This document shows, piece by piece, positions 47,205-56,071 of a stretch of 64,000 bases of DNA. Below the pieces are notes generated by a model, which ran no database searches, was not told the origin of the DNA, and saw only the letters and a list, made by a program, of their open reading frames with translations. Each line of letters opens with the position of its first letter. Position 1 is the first letter of the stretch. Made by a program: the position numbers and the translations under genes. Source of the DNA: Vibrio albus (GTDB lineage Bacteria > Pseudomonadota > Gammaproteobacteria > Enterobacterales > Vibrionaceae); assembly GCF_003144035.1 (NCBI RefSeq), contig NZ_QFWT01000005.1, forward strand, positions 1 to 64,000, read 5' to 3'.

Positions 47205-48887
47205 TTATTCCACTTCAAAAATGGTTGCCTGGTAGGGTCTGAGTGATAAAGCAGACAAGCTGCTTACTTCATCGTCGTAGTTATTCAGTACCACTTTTTT
47301 CAGAGAAAAGTCGTAATCTCTCGTCTGCGACTTTTTGCTGAAATTAGCGACAATTAGCAGCATTTTACCATTATATGATCGCAAATAAGCATAGACATCT
47401 GCATCTTCCGGATCCAGCAACTGGTGTTTACCATACACAATAACATCACCATATTCGTCTCCCTGACGCAATTCGATCAACTGCCGGTAGTGGTGGAATA
47501 CGGAGTCTGAGTCGTTAGTGGCCTGTTCTGCATTAATCTGCATGTAGTTGTTATTGACGGCCAGCCATGGTGTTCCGCTGGTAAAACCGGCATTGGCTTC
47601 GTTACTCCATTGTACCGGTACTCTGGCGTGATCCCTGGAAAAGTAGTTCAGAAACTCTATTGCTTTTTGTGGCGTTAAACCGCGTTCCAGCATCTTTTTG
47701 TAGTGAAATTTCGCCATCAGGTCGTTAAATTCACTGATATCGGTAAAATGCTTATTGGTCATGCCGAGTTCTTCACCCTGATAGATATAGGGAGTACCAC
47801 TCATCATGTGCAGCGCGGTTCCTAGCATTTTGGCGCTGATAATCCGGTATTCCTTGTCATCGCCATAGCGGGATACCGCTCTTGGCTGATCATGATTATT
47901 CCAGTACAGACTGTTCCAGCCCTTCTGGTACAGATCATCCTGCCATTTAGACATGATGGCTTTGAATTCCACCAGATCAAATGGCTTACGAACCGCATTA
48001 TGCTCTTCACGGTCAATGCTCATGTGTTCGAAATGGAAAATCATACTGACTTCATTGCGAGCCGGGTTGGAGTAGTAACGGCCATCCAGCGTGGTGGTAA
48101 ACGGAGTTTCCCCGACTGTCAGCACATCGTAGTGAGAGAGTACCTTTTCATGCATTTCTCTCAGATACTGGTGACAGAGCAAATTATTGGCCCAGTGTTC
48201 CCATCCGGCCACACCTGAGTCAAAAATGGTGGCATCGGGAAAATCGGATGGCTTGCCAATCATGTTGATCACATCCATCCGGAAACCACCCAGTCCCTTT
48301 TTCAACCAGAAATGCATCATATCGTAAACAGCTTCCCGGACTTCAGGGTTCGCCCAGTTGAGATCCGGTTGTTTGGAACTGAACAGGTGGAGGTAGTACT
48401 GACCGGTATTTTCATCCCATTCCCAGGCTTTCGGGGTAAAAAATGATTCCCAGTTATTGGGTTCACTGCCGTCTTCTTTGGGATCTTTCCAGATATACCA
48501 GTCACGTTTAGGGTTATCTTTGCTGCTTTTCGACTCTATAAACCAGGGGTGCTCATCTGAAGTATGATTCACGACCAAATCCATGACGATTTTTATGCCA
48601 CGCTTGTCGGCTTCGGTAATGAGTCTCTCCATATCAGCCATAGTGCCAAATTCAGGCGCAATTTCGCAGTAGTCAGAAATGTCGTAGCCATTGTCATCCA
48701 TAGGGGATTTATAGACCGGGCTCAACCAGATAACATTGGCTCCTAACTTATTGATATAATCCAACTTTTCGATGATTCCCGGTATATCTCCAATACCGTC
48801 ACCATTGGAATCATTAAAGCTACGAGGGTAAATCTGATAAACCACAGCATTATGCCACCAGTGTGGCGCTAATTTTTCGGTACTCAT
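47205..48887 (-). CDS. Alpha-glucosidase, GH13, partner of the Agl transporter
   Basis: 560 residues, cytoplasmic GH13 enzyme and paralogue of the protein at 6614. It starts with HWWHNAVVYQIYPRSF. Catalytic residues: nucleophile Asp205 in GGFRMDVINM, Glu260 in TVGETPF, and Asp333 in WNNHDQPR. Val after the nucleophile suggests alpha-1,6 activity. AGGAGT precedes the ATG. It is divergent from aglEFGK across 237 bp, matching the alpha-glucoside loci of rhizobia where aglA encodes the hydrolase, so it probably splits the imported alpha-glucosides. Confidence 0.92.
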   Translation of the reverse strand: MSTEKLAPHWWHNAVVYQIYPRSFNDSNGDGIGDIPGIIEKLDYINKLGANVIWLSPVYKSPMDDNGYDISDYCEIAPEFGTMADMERLITEADKRGIKIVMDLVVNHTSDEHPWFIESKSSKDNPKRDWYIWKDPKEDGSEPNNWESFFTPKAWEWDENTGQYYLHLFSSKQPDLNWANPEVREAVYDMMHFWLKKGLGGFRMDVINMIGKPSDFPDATIFDSGVAGWEHWANNLLCHQYLREMHEKVLSHYDVLTVGETPFTTTLDGRYYSNPARNEVSMIFHFEHMSIDREEHNAVRKPFDLVEFKAIMSKWQDDLYQKGWNSLYWNNHDQPRAVSRYGDDKEYRIISAKMLGTALHMMSGTPYIYQGEELGMTNKHFTDISEFNDLMAKFHYKKMLERGLTPQKAIEFLNYFSRDHARVPVQWSNEANAGFTSGTPWLAVNNNYMQINAEQATNDSDSVFHHYRQLIELRQGDEYGDVIVYGKHQLLDPEDADVYAYLRSYNGKMLLIVANFSKKSQTRDYDFSLKKVVLNNYDDEVSSLSALSLRPYQATIFEVE

Positions 48888-49124
48888 TGACTGACTCCTG
48901 ACGTTAAAACGTAACCTGATTACACACTATAGGATCAGATTTCACAAAAAATAGAATATTTAGCCCAATTTGTTGATCCACTGCATAAATTGAGAACGTT
49001 TCCTTAAACAAATCACGTCTGGGGAACTAGGTTATATAGAGCACGCTGACGATGCGGGCTAAATATATAATTAATTGAAATAATAACCCTACTTAAAGTA
49101 ACTGAATACATGGAGTTCCAGACA
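48888..49124. promoter_or_regulatory. Divergent promoter region, alpha-glucosidase / aglE, with LacI-type operator candidate
   Basis: 237 bp between divergent starts. TGAGAACGTTTCCT (48991-49004) is an imperfect palindrome centred on ACGT, resembling operators of LacI-family sugar repressors such as AglR. No such repressor gene is in the window. Confidence 0.45.
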
Positions 49125-50477
49125 ATGAAGACTTCCCTACTTACTAGCGCAGTTGCTCTTGCTATCCTATCTTCCTCTGCTGCCGCCGCTGAGCTGAAAT
49201 TTAAGCCCGGCGAAGATAATCGTTTTAATTGGCCTAGTTATGAATATCTGAAAAAGGTTGATTTAAAAGGAGAAGTTATAAAAATCAGCGGCCCTTGGCT
49301 TGGTCCTGACAAAGCGTTAATAGAGAGTGTTATTGCTTATTTTGAAGAGGCTACCGGAGCGGATGTTCAGTACGCTGGCTCGGATTCATTTGAGCAACAG
49401 ATAGTCATCGATGTACAAGCAGGCAGTGCGCCAAATATTGCCATTTTCCCACAGCCTGGTTTGGCTGCAGACCTTGCCTCTAAAGGCTTCTTGAGCCCTC
49501 TGAGTGATGACACAAAAGAGTGGGTGAAGAATAGCTATGCAGCCGGTTCTTCGTGGGTTGACTTGGGAACGTTTGCGAACAAAAAAGGTAATAAAGAACT
49601 GTATGGTTTCTTCTACAAAGTGGATTTGAAATCTCTGGTTTGGTATTCGCCTGAAAACTTCGAAGATTTCGGTTATGAAGTGCCAAAAACGATGGAAGAG
49701 TTGAAAGCATTGACACAACAAATGGTCGATGATGGTCAGACTCCATGGTGTATTGGTCTGGGCAGTGGCGCGGCGACAGGCTGGCCTGCAACGGACTGGG
49801 TGGAAGACATGATGCTGAGAACTCAGTCTCCACAAGACTACGACAAGTGGGTAACGAACGAACTGAAGTTTAATGATCCTAAGGTTGTCAATGCGATTAA
49901 AGAATTCGGCTGGTTTATCGGTAATGATGATTATGTCGATGGTGGATCCAGCGCGGTAGCAGCAACCGATTTCCGTGACAGTCCTAAAGGTTTGTTCAGC
50001 TCTCCGGCTAAATGCTTTATGCACCGCCAGGCTTCGTTTATCCCAAGCTTCTTCCCTGAAGGAACAAAACTGGGACAGGATGCTGACTTCTTCTACTTCC
50101 CTGCTTATGAATCGAAAGATTTGGGTAAACCGGTTCTGGGCGCGGGAACCATGTGGAGCATTACGAACGATTCCAAAGGTGCTCGTGAGTTCATGAAGTT
50201 CCTGCAATTGCCAATTGCACATGAAGTGTGGATGGCTCAGTCAGGCTTCCTGACTCCATACAAAGAAGCTAACTTGGATGCATATGCGAATGATTCTCTG
50301 AAGAAGCAAGGTCAGATCCTTCTGGGCGCAACTACATTCCGCTTTGATGGTTCAGACCTGATGCCGGGTAAAATCGGTGCCGGTGCTTTCTGGACAGGCA
50401 TGGTGGACTACAGTGGCGGTAAATCAGCTCAGGAAGTTGGTGATAATATCCAAAAAACTTGGGATGCACTGAAATAA
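49125..50477 (+). CDS. aglE: Alpha-glucoside ABC transporter, binding protein
   Basis: About 450 residues. The signal peptide (MKTSLLTSAVALAILSSSA) is cleaved near AAA-AE. The mature start LKFKPGEDNRFNWPSYEYL is diagnostic for AglE-type binding proteins, as is the GFFYKVDLKSLVWYSPENF segment. It captures alpha-glucosides (sucrose, trehalose or maltose type) in the periplasm. The ATG at 49125 was chosen because TGGAG lies upstream and it gives a clean signal peptide; the ATG at 49110 adds five residues. First gene of the aglEFGK operon, followed by an attenuator. Confidence 0.93.
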   Translation: MKTSLLTSAVALAILSSSAAAAELKFKPGEDNRFNWPSYEYLKKVDLKGEVIKISGPWLGPDKALIESVIAYFEEATGADVQYAGSDSFEQQIVIDVQAGSAPNIAIFPQPGLAADLASKGFLSPLSDDTKEWVKNSYAAGSSWVDLGTFANKKGNKELYGFFYKVDLKSLVWYSPENFEDFGYEVPKTMEELKALTQQMVDDGQTPWCIGLGSGAATGWPATDWVEDMMLRTQSPQDYDKWVTNELKFNDPKVVNAIKEFGWFIGNDDYVDGGSSAVAATDFRDSPKGLFSSPAKCFMHRQASFIPSFFPEGTKLGQDADFFYFPAYESKDLGKPVLGAGTMWSITNDSKGAREFMKFLQLPIAHEVWMAQSGFLTPYKEANLDAYANDSLKKQGQILLGATTFRFDGSDLMPGKIGAGAFWTGMVDYSGGKSAQEVGDNIQKTWDALK

Positions 50478-50492
50478 TAGTGTGTTGTTGAT

Positions 50493-50516
50493 AAAGGGGC
50501 TTATGCGCCCCTTTAA
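50493..50516 (+). terminator. Intra-operon attenuator between aglE and aglF
   Basis: Perfect 8-bp stem AAAGGGGC/GCCCCTTT (50493-50500, 50507-50514) with a short T tail. Such hairpins typically allow more binding protein than permease to be made. Confidence 0.75.
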
Positions 50517-50557
50517 TCCTATTCAGAGAACAATAAAGGTAGTGAGGTTAATTTGTT

Positions 50558-51568
50558 ATGGGACAATTATACTCCTCGATTTTTGTTGTAGTTGTTGGTG
50601 TTCTCGGGTGCGTTGCCTACTTTTTTGGGACCAACTGGCTATTAAAGCTGGTTTTTCCTATCAGAGGTGTTTCCAACGAACAGATGGCCCGAAATATTCG
50701 CCGTGCAGCTGCAATCCGGCCCTGGCTATTTTTAGGCCCGGCCTTGAGCTTTTTGGGCTTATATCTTGTTTATCCGGTATTTGAATCTGTCGCATTATCG
50801 TTGCACGACAGAAGCGGAGAGAACTTTGTTGGGCTGAGCAACTATATCTGGCTTGTCCAAGATACAGAGTTCAGGGAGTCACTGTTTAATAACCTGCTAT
50901 GGCTGTTAGTGGTACCTGCTGCCTCGACATTCTTTGGTCTGGTTATTGCGGCTATGACCGATAAAGTGAGCTGGGGCAACATTGCGAAAAGCCTTGTATT
51001 TATGCCGATGGCGATTTCTTTCATTGGTGCGTCCATTATCTGGAAATTCATCTATGACTACCGGGCTGAAGGGGTCGAACAGATAGGGCTGCTAAACGCG
51101 ATAGTAGAGTTTTTCGGTGGATCTCCGCATGCCTGGATCACGATTCCTTTCTGGAACAATTTCTTTCTGATGATCATTCTGATCTGGATTCAGACGGGCT
51201 TTGCGATGGTGATTCTTTCTGCAGCACTCAGGGGTATACCCGAGGAAACCGTTGAAGCAGCCGTACTGGATGGCGCTAACGGTATTCAGATCTTCTTTAA
51301 GATCTTAATTCCACAGATCTGGGGGACCATTGCCGTGGTATGGACCACAATCACAATTACTGTGCTAAAAGTCTTCGATATTGTATTGGCAATGACAAAC
51401 GGTCAGTGGAACTCTCAGGTACTGGCGAACATGATGTTTGACTGGATGTTCCGCGGGGGCGGTGACTTTGGCCGAGGGGCTGCGATTGCTGTGGTTATTA
51501 TGGTGGCTGTTATTCCTGTGATGGTTTGGAACATTCGTCAGGCAAATGCTCAGATGGAGGGACGCTAA
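50558..51568 (+). CDS. aglF: Alpha-glucoside ABC transporter, permease 1
   Basis: 336 residues with about seven membrane helices: an extra N-terminal one, then the MalF-like core. The ABC permease signature is EAAVLDGANGIQIFFKILIPQ. An N-terminal PAxxFLG-type segment (RPWLFLGPALSFLGLYL) is typical. Its stop is immediately followed by the aglG ATG. Confidence 0.93.
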   Translation: MGQLYSSIFVVVVGVLGCVAYFFGTNWLLKLVFPIRGVSNEQMARNIRRAAAIRPWLFLGPALSFLGLYLVYPVFESVALSLHDRSGENFVGLSNYIWLVQDTEFRESLFNNLLWLLVVPAASTFFGLVIAAMTDKVSWGNIAKSLVFMPMAISFIGASIIWKFIYDYRAEGVEQIGLLNAIVEFFGGSPHAWITIPFWNNFFLMIILIWIQTGFAMVILSAALRGIPEETVEAAVLDGANGIQIFFKILIPQIWGTIAVVWTTITITVLKVFDIVLAMTNGQWNSQVLANMMFDWMFRGGGDFGRGAAIAVVIMVAVIPVMVWNIRQANAQMEGR

Positions 51569-52732
51569 ATGTCAGATGCAAAATTCTCCATGAGTAAATT
51601 ACGTCGTTCACCGCTGACCATTCTGGTGCATATATCAGTACTGCTGATAGTGATTCTCTGGACGATGCCGACCGCTGGTTTGCTTATTTCCTCATTCCGG
51701 GATAAGTCTCAACTGGCTATTACGGGTTGGTGGACATCGCTTTCGGCTTCCGAACAAAATCTGATCGGGCGTACTGAAGATCCGGACACTCAGATTGAGA
51801 AAGATGGTGTGTACATATTGCAGGGCAATCTTTCAGAGGATGGTGAACCGTTGCATGTCGCTCAGTTTGGCTGGTCATCAAGAGATCCTGCGGCGTATAC
51901 GGCGGGTGAGGTTGCTCCGATGAGAAAAGGGGGAACCCTGACGGTCACTACTGACGGGCAGTATACAATGACCTCTCCGGAGCCATTTACGGGTTCGCGA
52001 GGTAAGCGTATTTTCTATACCGCAGAAGTGCCGCCTAAGTTTGGCCTGGACAACTATGTCGAGGTGTTAACTGCCGAAGGTATCGGACAGTCCTTTATTA
52101 ACTCGCTAACAGTGACCATTCCTGCGACGATCATTCCTATATTGATCGCAGCCTTTGCCGCCTATGCACTTTCCTGGATGCGTATGCCCGGTCGCTCGCT
52201 GCTGATTGCTGTGGTGGTTGGGCTGTTAGTGGTTCCTTTGCAGATGTCACTGATTCCGTTGCTGCGTTTGTATAACGACATCGGGGCTTTCTTTGGGGTG
52301 GGAGCGAAAACCTACCTTGGCATCTGGCTGGCGCACACGGGGTTCGGTTTGCCATTGGCTATCTATCTGTTGCGCAACTATATATCGGGATTGCCGAAAG
52401 AAATTATTGAATCGGCTAAAGTGGACGGAGCAAACGATTTTGAAATCTTTGTTCGTATCGTATTACCGCTGTCGTTCCCGGCACTGGCATCCTTTGCCAT
52501 CTTCCAGTTCTTATGGGTATGGAATGACCTGCTGGTCGCGACTGTATTCCTGGGGAATGGCGAAAATGAACTGGTACTGACCGGGCGATTGAGAGAGCTG
52601 CTGGGCTCACGTGGTGGTAACTGGGAAATTCTGACCGCATCAGCATTCGTTTCAATTGCGGTTCCGTTAACAGTGTTCTTTAGTCTGCAGCGCTACCTGG
52701 TTCGTGGTCTGTTGGCTGGCTCGGTGAAATAA
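51569..52732 (+). CDS. aglG: Alpha-glucoside ABC transporter, permease 2
   Basis: 387 residues, MalG-like with six helices and the EAA motif ESAKVDGANDFEIFVRIVLP. A large periplasmic insertion of about 110 residues lies between the first and second helices (about 45-155); this is a known feature of the AglG branch and explains its length relative to ordinary MalG. GGAGGG precedes the ATG. Confidence 0.93.
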   Translation: MSDAKFSMSKLRRSPLTILVHISVLLIVILWTMPTAGLLISSFRDKSQLAITGWWTSLSASEQNLIGRTEDPDTQIEKDGVYILQGNLSEDGEPLHVAQFGWSSRDPAAYTAGEVAPMRKGGTLTVTTDGQYTMTSPEPFTGSRGKRIFYTAEVPPKFGLDNYVEVLTAEGIGQSFINSLTVTIPATIIPILIAAFAAYALSWMRMPGRSLLIAVVVGLLVVPLQMSLIPLLRLYNDIGAFFGVGAKTYLGIWLAHTGFGLPLAIYLLRNYISGLPKEIIESAKVDGANDFEIFVRIVLPLSFPALASFAIFQFLWVWNDLLVATVFLGNGENELVLTGRLRELLGSRGGNWEILTASAFVSIAVPLTVFFSLQRYLVRGLLAGSVK

Positions 52733-52743
52733 TAGGTTGAGAG

Positions 52744-53853
52744 ATGAATTCGATGAATGGTTTAAAACTGACAAATATTAAAAAAGCCTACGGTGAAACC
52801 AAGGTAATTCACGGTATCGATCTGGATATTGATATCGGCGAGTTTATTGTCTTTGTAGGGCCGTCAGGGTGCGGTAAATCGACTTTGCTGAGGATGATCG
52901 CCGGGCTGGAAGATATTACCGGTGGTGACTTATATATAGAGAGTGCCAGAGTTAATGATACACCGGCTGCCATGCGCGGTATTGCTATGGTGTTCCAGAC
53001 TTATGCGTTATACCCGCATATGACAGTGTATGACAACATGGCTTTTGCTATGCGTATTGCTAAAGCGTCAAAGGATGAGATCCACGAGCGGGTAACAAAG
53101 GCGGCTGAAATGTTGCAATTGACACCGTATCTCGGACGTTTACCAAAAGCACTGTCTGGTGGTCAGCGTCAGCGTGTGGCGATTGGCCGTGCGATTGTAC
53201 GCAACCCTAAAGTCTTTCTGTTTGATGAGCCTTTGTCTAACCTTGACGCCGCTCTTCGGGTACAGACTCGTATTGAAATTGCTAATTTAAAAGAGAAAAT
53301 GAAAGAAACCACCATGATCTATGTGACTCATGATCAGGTGGAAGCTATGACGCTGGCGGACCGGATCGTCGTGCTATCCGCAGGGAAAATAGAGCAGGTA
53401 GGTACACCTCTTGAGCTGTATACCAATCCGGCCAATGTGTTTGTTGCCCGCTTTATAGGCTCACCGGCAATGAATATTCTGGATACTGAGCTTGTTGAGA
53501 GTGGTAGTTCAGGCCAACTGAAATTCGAGTCAGGAGTGACAACGGAATTTCCATTTGCTTGTCCGGATGCCCTTAAAGGGCAGAACATGCAGTTAGGTGT
53601 CCGGCCGGAAGATTTCCAACTGGCGGAGAAGGATGAGGCGTTCGTGAGCGGTGAAGTGATGTTTGTCGAATCTCTGGGCGAAGTCACCTTATTACACATT
53701 GATGCTCCTCACCATAAAGAACCGATTATTGCCAAGATTCCAGGAATTATTGATTTACATAAAGGAGAAGAGGTTAGCCTGAAAGCGGCACCGGAAAAAC
53801 TGCACCTATTTGATAGTGAAGGTATTTCGGTTAAGCACCTGGAACAGAATTAA
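52744..53853 (+). CDS. aglK: Alpha-glucoside ABC transporter, ATPase
   Basis: 369 residues, MalK/UgpC group. Walker A (GPSGCGKSTLL), signature LSGGQRQRVAIGRA, Walker B (VFLFDEPLSNLDA) and the switch His (VTHDQVEA) are intact. A C-terminal TOBE regulatory domain follows. The ATG at 52753 is an alternative start. Last gene of the agl operon. Confidence 0.95.
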   Translation: MNSMNGLKLTNIKKAYGETKVIHGIDLDIDIGEFIVFVGPSGCGKSTLLRMIAGLEDITGGDLYIESARVNDTPAAMRGIAMVFQTYALYPHMTVYDNMAFAMRIAKASKDEIHERVTKAAEMLQLTPYLGRLPKALSGGQRQRVAIGRAIVRNPKVFLFDEPLSNLDAALRVQTRIEIANLKEKMKETTMIYVTHDQVEAMTLADRIVVLSAGKIEQVGTPLELYTNPANVFVARFIGSPAMNILDTELVESGSSGQLKFESGVTTEFPFACPDALKGQNMQLGVRPEDFQLAEKDEAFVSGEVMFVESLGEVTLLHIDAPHHKEPIIAKIPGIIDLHKGEEVSLKAAPEKLHLFDSEGISVKHLEQN

Positions 53854-53917
53854 GACTATCTATCTTATTTAGCAGGCAGTAGAATAGAAGAATATTTGAC
53901 CACCTGCTGAGGGGTTT

Positions 53918-54496
53918 ATGGCTCAGGAGCTGTTACGTAAGAGCAGAGCAGAGAAGTTACGTGAAGCCGCAAAGCGACGTAAACAGGAAGCTTTGCGTAA
54001 TCAGACGAAGCAGAATCAGACTGTAGCCCGCTCAAATAGTGATGAGCAGGAAAAACGGCCTATTGCCTGGGGAATGTATATCTGGCTGATGCTGGTGCTA
54101 TTGTTTTCTTTGGGCGTGGGCCGCGTTGCTTATATGAGTTATCAGGAATATATCGATCCACAGCGCGTATATGGGGAGTGGATTGAAACATCGGCTCCTG
54201 AATACGATGTTGATATGTTTATTATCAGCGAACAAGGGGTGATGATTAATAGTCGCTATGTCGCGACGAGCATCAGGTTCGATGGTGATGTTGTGGCGTT
54301 CTGGTTTGGGGACACTCAGTATGAATATCAGTTATTCGGTGAATTTGACGAAAAATTAAGACGTGTTGCTGGCGAAGGCCACTCCGCTCTTTTTGTTAAA
54401 AAAGGATACGAGCACACGATACCACAGGATGACAGTGCTGGTCCGGCCCGGCGTAGGCGGGTATCATTAGCAGAACACTTTAAAGCGAAAGAATAA
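53918..54496 (+). CDS. DUF2850-type membrane protein
   Basis: 192 residues. A basic N-terminal cytoplasmic region (about 1-45, Lys/Arg/Gln-rich) leads to one membrane helix (about 52-70), then a periplasmic domain starting VYGEWIETSAPEYDVDMF that resembles the Vibrio-specific DUF2850 family. GAGGGG precedes the ATG. Function unknown; its position after aglK is probably coincidental, although read-through is possible. Confidence 0.7.
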   Translation: MAQELLRKSRAEKLREAAKRRKQEALRNQTKQNQTVARSNSDEQEKRPIAWGMYIWLMLVLLFSLGVGRVAYMSYQEYIDPQRVYGEWIETSAPEYDVDMFIISEQGVMINSRYVATSIRFDGDVVAFWFGDTQYEYQLFGEFDEKLRRVAGEGHSALFVKKGYEHTIPQDDSAGPARRRRVSLAEHFKAKE

Positions 54497-54689
54497 ATTC
54501 GGTCTAAATGGGTTAAGTAACAACCAACTAAACAGAAAAGTCGTGAACTTTATTAGAAAAGCGAATGAAATTAAGGTGAAGCTTGAGCTGATTTGGTTTA
54601 ATCTGACGTTAATGTGGTCGATATCTTATTGTAAGGTTTCACAATTATTATGGTTCGGCAAGCGTGTATGAGGATTTTACGGAGGCCAG

Positions 54690-55268
54690 ATGGTACGCGA
54701 TTGGGATAAATGTGCAACAGAGTGGGAAAAGGATACGGGTGTCGCACTCTATACCGAGTTGGCATTTGCTGAATTGCAGCAGTTGATTGATATTAAGCGT
54801 AAGCGCTTTTTTGACTTCGGATGCGGTACAGGGCTGTTAAGTCAAAAGCTCTCTCCACTGGCAAAAGATATAGTCGCTCTGGATAAGTCGGAAGCGATGA
54901 TTGAAGAACTGGATAAAAAATATCTCGAGAATGTCGAGCCGGTCGTTGATCATCTGTCTCGCGGTCTGGTTGCTCAGCATCCGGCATTTCGTGGTCAGTT
55001 CGATTGCGTTGTTGCATGTGCGGTGTGCGGTTATCTGGATAATTTTCAGGAAGCGGCTGTTATTGTCCACTCTTTACTGGAAGAAGAGGGGTTATTCGTA
55101 CACTGGGATTATCTTGCTGAAGATGGAAAGGAAGGCGGCCTGAGTCAACAACTGGTTGACAAAGTTCTGCGAGGTGCCGGGTTTGAGAATGTGGCAGTAT
55201 CGGTTCCGTTTGAAATCGAAACAGAAGAAGGCCCTCGCTCTGTTTTGATGGGCATTGGCGAGAAGTGA
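54690..55268 (+). CDS. SAM-dependent methyltransferase, class I
   Basis: 192 residues with the Rossmann SAM motif FFDFGCGTGLLSQKLSP (about 36-52), LDKSEAMIEEL (acidic loop) and VACAVCGYLDNF (post-I motifs). The substrate is unknown. GGAGG precedes the ATG. A terminator follows. Confidence 0.88.
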   Translation: MVRDWDKCATEWEKDTGVALYTELAFAELQQLIDIKRKRFFDFGCGTGLLSQKLSPLAKDIVALDKSEAMIEELDKKYLENVEPVVDHLSRGLVAQHPAFRGQFDCVVACAVCGYLDNFQEAAVIVHSLLEEEGLFVHWDYLAEDGKEGGLSQQLVDKVLRGAGFENVAVSVPFEIETEEGPRSVLMGIGEK

Positions 55269-55296
55269 TTTGATCTAAAATCAGTGCGAGAATCAT

Positions 55297-55325
55297 AAAA
55301 GGACAGTCAGTGGGCTGTCCTTTTT
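55297..55325. terminator. Rho-independent terminator, bidirectional
   Basis: Stem AAAAGGACAG/CTGTCCTTTT (55297-55306, 55315-55324) with T on one side and A on the other. It ends the methyltransferase transcript and could also end the small minus-strand gene at 55391-55540. Confidence 0.88.
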
Positions 55326-55390
55326 GGATCGTGACATTTTTGTCATCGAAGCAAAAAGGCATTACCTGTGCCTAAGCCGTAACCGGGGGA

Positions 55391-55540
55391 TTATACCCAG
55401 GTCAGTGCAAGCAGAAACGTTGGTAGTGCTGCGCATGCGAACAAAGCCAGAACACCAGCCACGTCTTTTACTGTTGTTACAACAGAGCTGCTTAGTGTTG
55501 AACGAGGTGCTGAAATTTCTGATGAAAGAATAGAAGCCAT
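55391..55540 (-). CDS. Small hydrophobic protein, 49 residues
   Basis: A 49-codon frame with a strong ribosome site (AAGGAG, eight bases before the ATG at 55540) and a stop at 55391-55393. The N-terminal half is Ser/Thr-rich and polar (MASILSSEISAPRS). The C-terminal half (about 26-49, VAGVLALFACAALPTF) is one membrane helix ending in LTWV. It is monocistronic with a terminator downstream. I do not know the family. Ribosome site, membrane helix and terminator together make it a likely real gene that length filters would miss. Confidence 0.65.
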   Translation of the reverse strand: MASILSSEISAPRSTLSSSVVTTVKDVAGVLALFACAALPTFLLALTWV

Positions 55541-55759
55541 AGTTTGATCTCCTTGTTTTGTTTTATGGTGTCATTATGTGCTAACAGTCACAGTATTGTT
55601 CAAACTGTGACCTGTGTCAATGTTTCTGTTGTAATAAAAATACAAATCTGATCTAAATCCTACTTTTTTATAGGGTTCAGAGGAATTGTTCTGAAAAGTC
55701 ATAGGATTAGCTGAGGGTAGAATAATGGGAAAATAAGGGTTTTTAGGTTTTTAGATCGA

Positions 55760-55999
55760 TTTAGAACTCTGTAAATAACCCTTTAAATCAAACAATTACC
55801 TGTTATTTCTGCGGTATCTCTCAACCACTCTCAATGGTGGAAAGTTTTTATCAATTCGCTGAGTCTCGCGGTAATATCCAGTATCGCGCTACTGTGAATC
55901 TGGATTACCATTACCAGTCACATGAAAGCAACAGCTAATCACGGTTGTATGACAGACAGCCTTCTTCGCCCCGCTCTGGCCAAAGAGCGGGGCGTTTTT
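55760..55999 (+). ncRNA. Candidate small RNA (or short-peptide mRNA)
   Basis: A plus-strand stretch with no convincing gene ends in a strong intrinsic terminator, as a small RNA would. The 5' end is unknown; AT-rich DNA around 55740-55770 could hold a promoter. A 34-codon frame beginning MVESFYQFAESRGN lies inside but lacks a ribosome site. The boundaries are only indicative. Confidence 0.3.
55967..55999 (+). terminator. Strong rho-independent terminator with no annotated gene upstream
   Basis: Perfect 11-bp stem CGCCCCGCTCT/AGAGCGGGGCG (55967-55977, 55984-55994), 6-nt loop, then TTTTT. It lies 73 bases before norR. Confidence 0.9.
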
Positions 56000-56071
56000 A
56001 TCTGTAGGATGTATTTATGACAACGCTGTGTTATGTTGCCGTGGATTCTTTGAAAACATAATTTAAGTGAT

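Larger units (their letters stand above)
55541..56071. other. Intergenic region with an orphan terminated transcript
   Basis: About 530 bp before norR. It holds the promoter of the small minus-strand gene, and on the plus strand a possible small RNA or short peptide unit ending at the strong terminator 55967-55999. The only plus-strand frame of note is a 34-codon ATG frame at 55834-55938 with no ribosome site. Confidence 0.55.

Noticed and set aside
49386..50222. 278-codon minus-strand open frame inside aglE
   Set aside because: Antisense to a clear binding-protein gene; composition (many Arg, His, Phe, Cys) is typical of a shadow frame.
54541..54670. 42-codon GTG-started frame between DUF2850 and methyltransferase genes
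   Set aside because: No ribosome site, no terminator, and composition not convincing as protein.
55834..55938. 34-codon protein gene (MVESFYQF...)
   Set aside because: No ribosome site and no recognisable product; the small-RNA explanation with the terminator is at least as good, so it was not called as a CDS.
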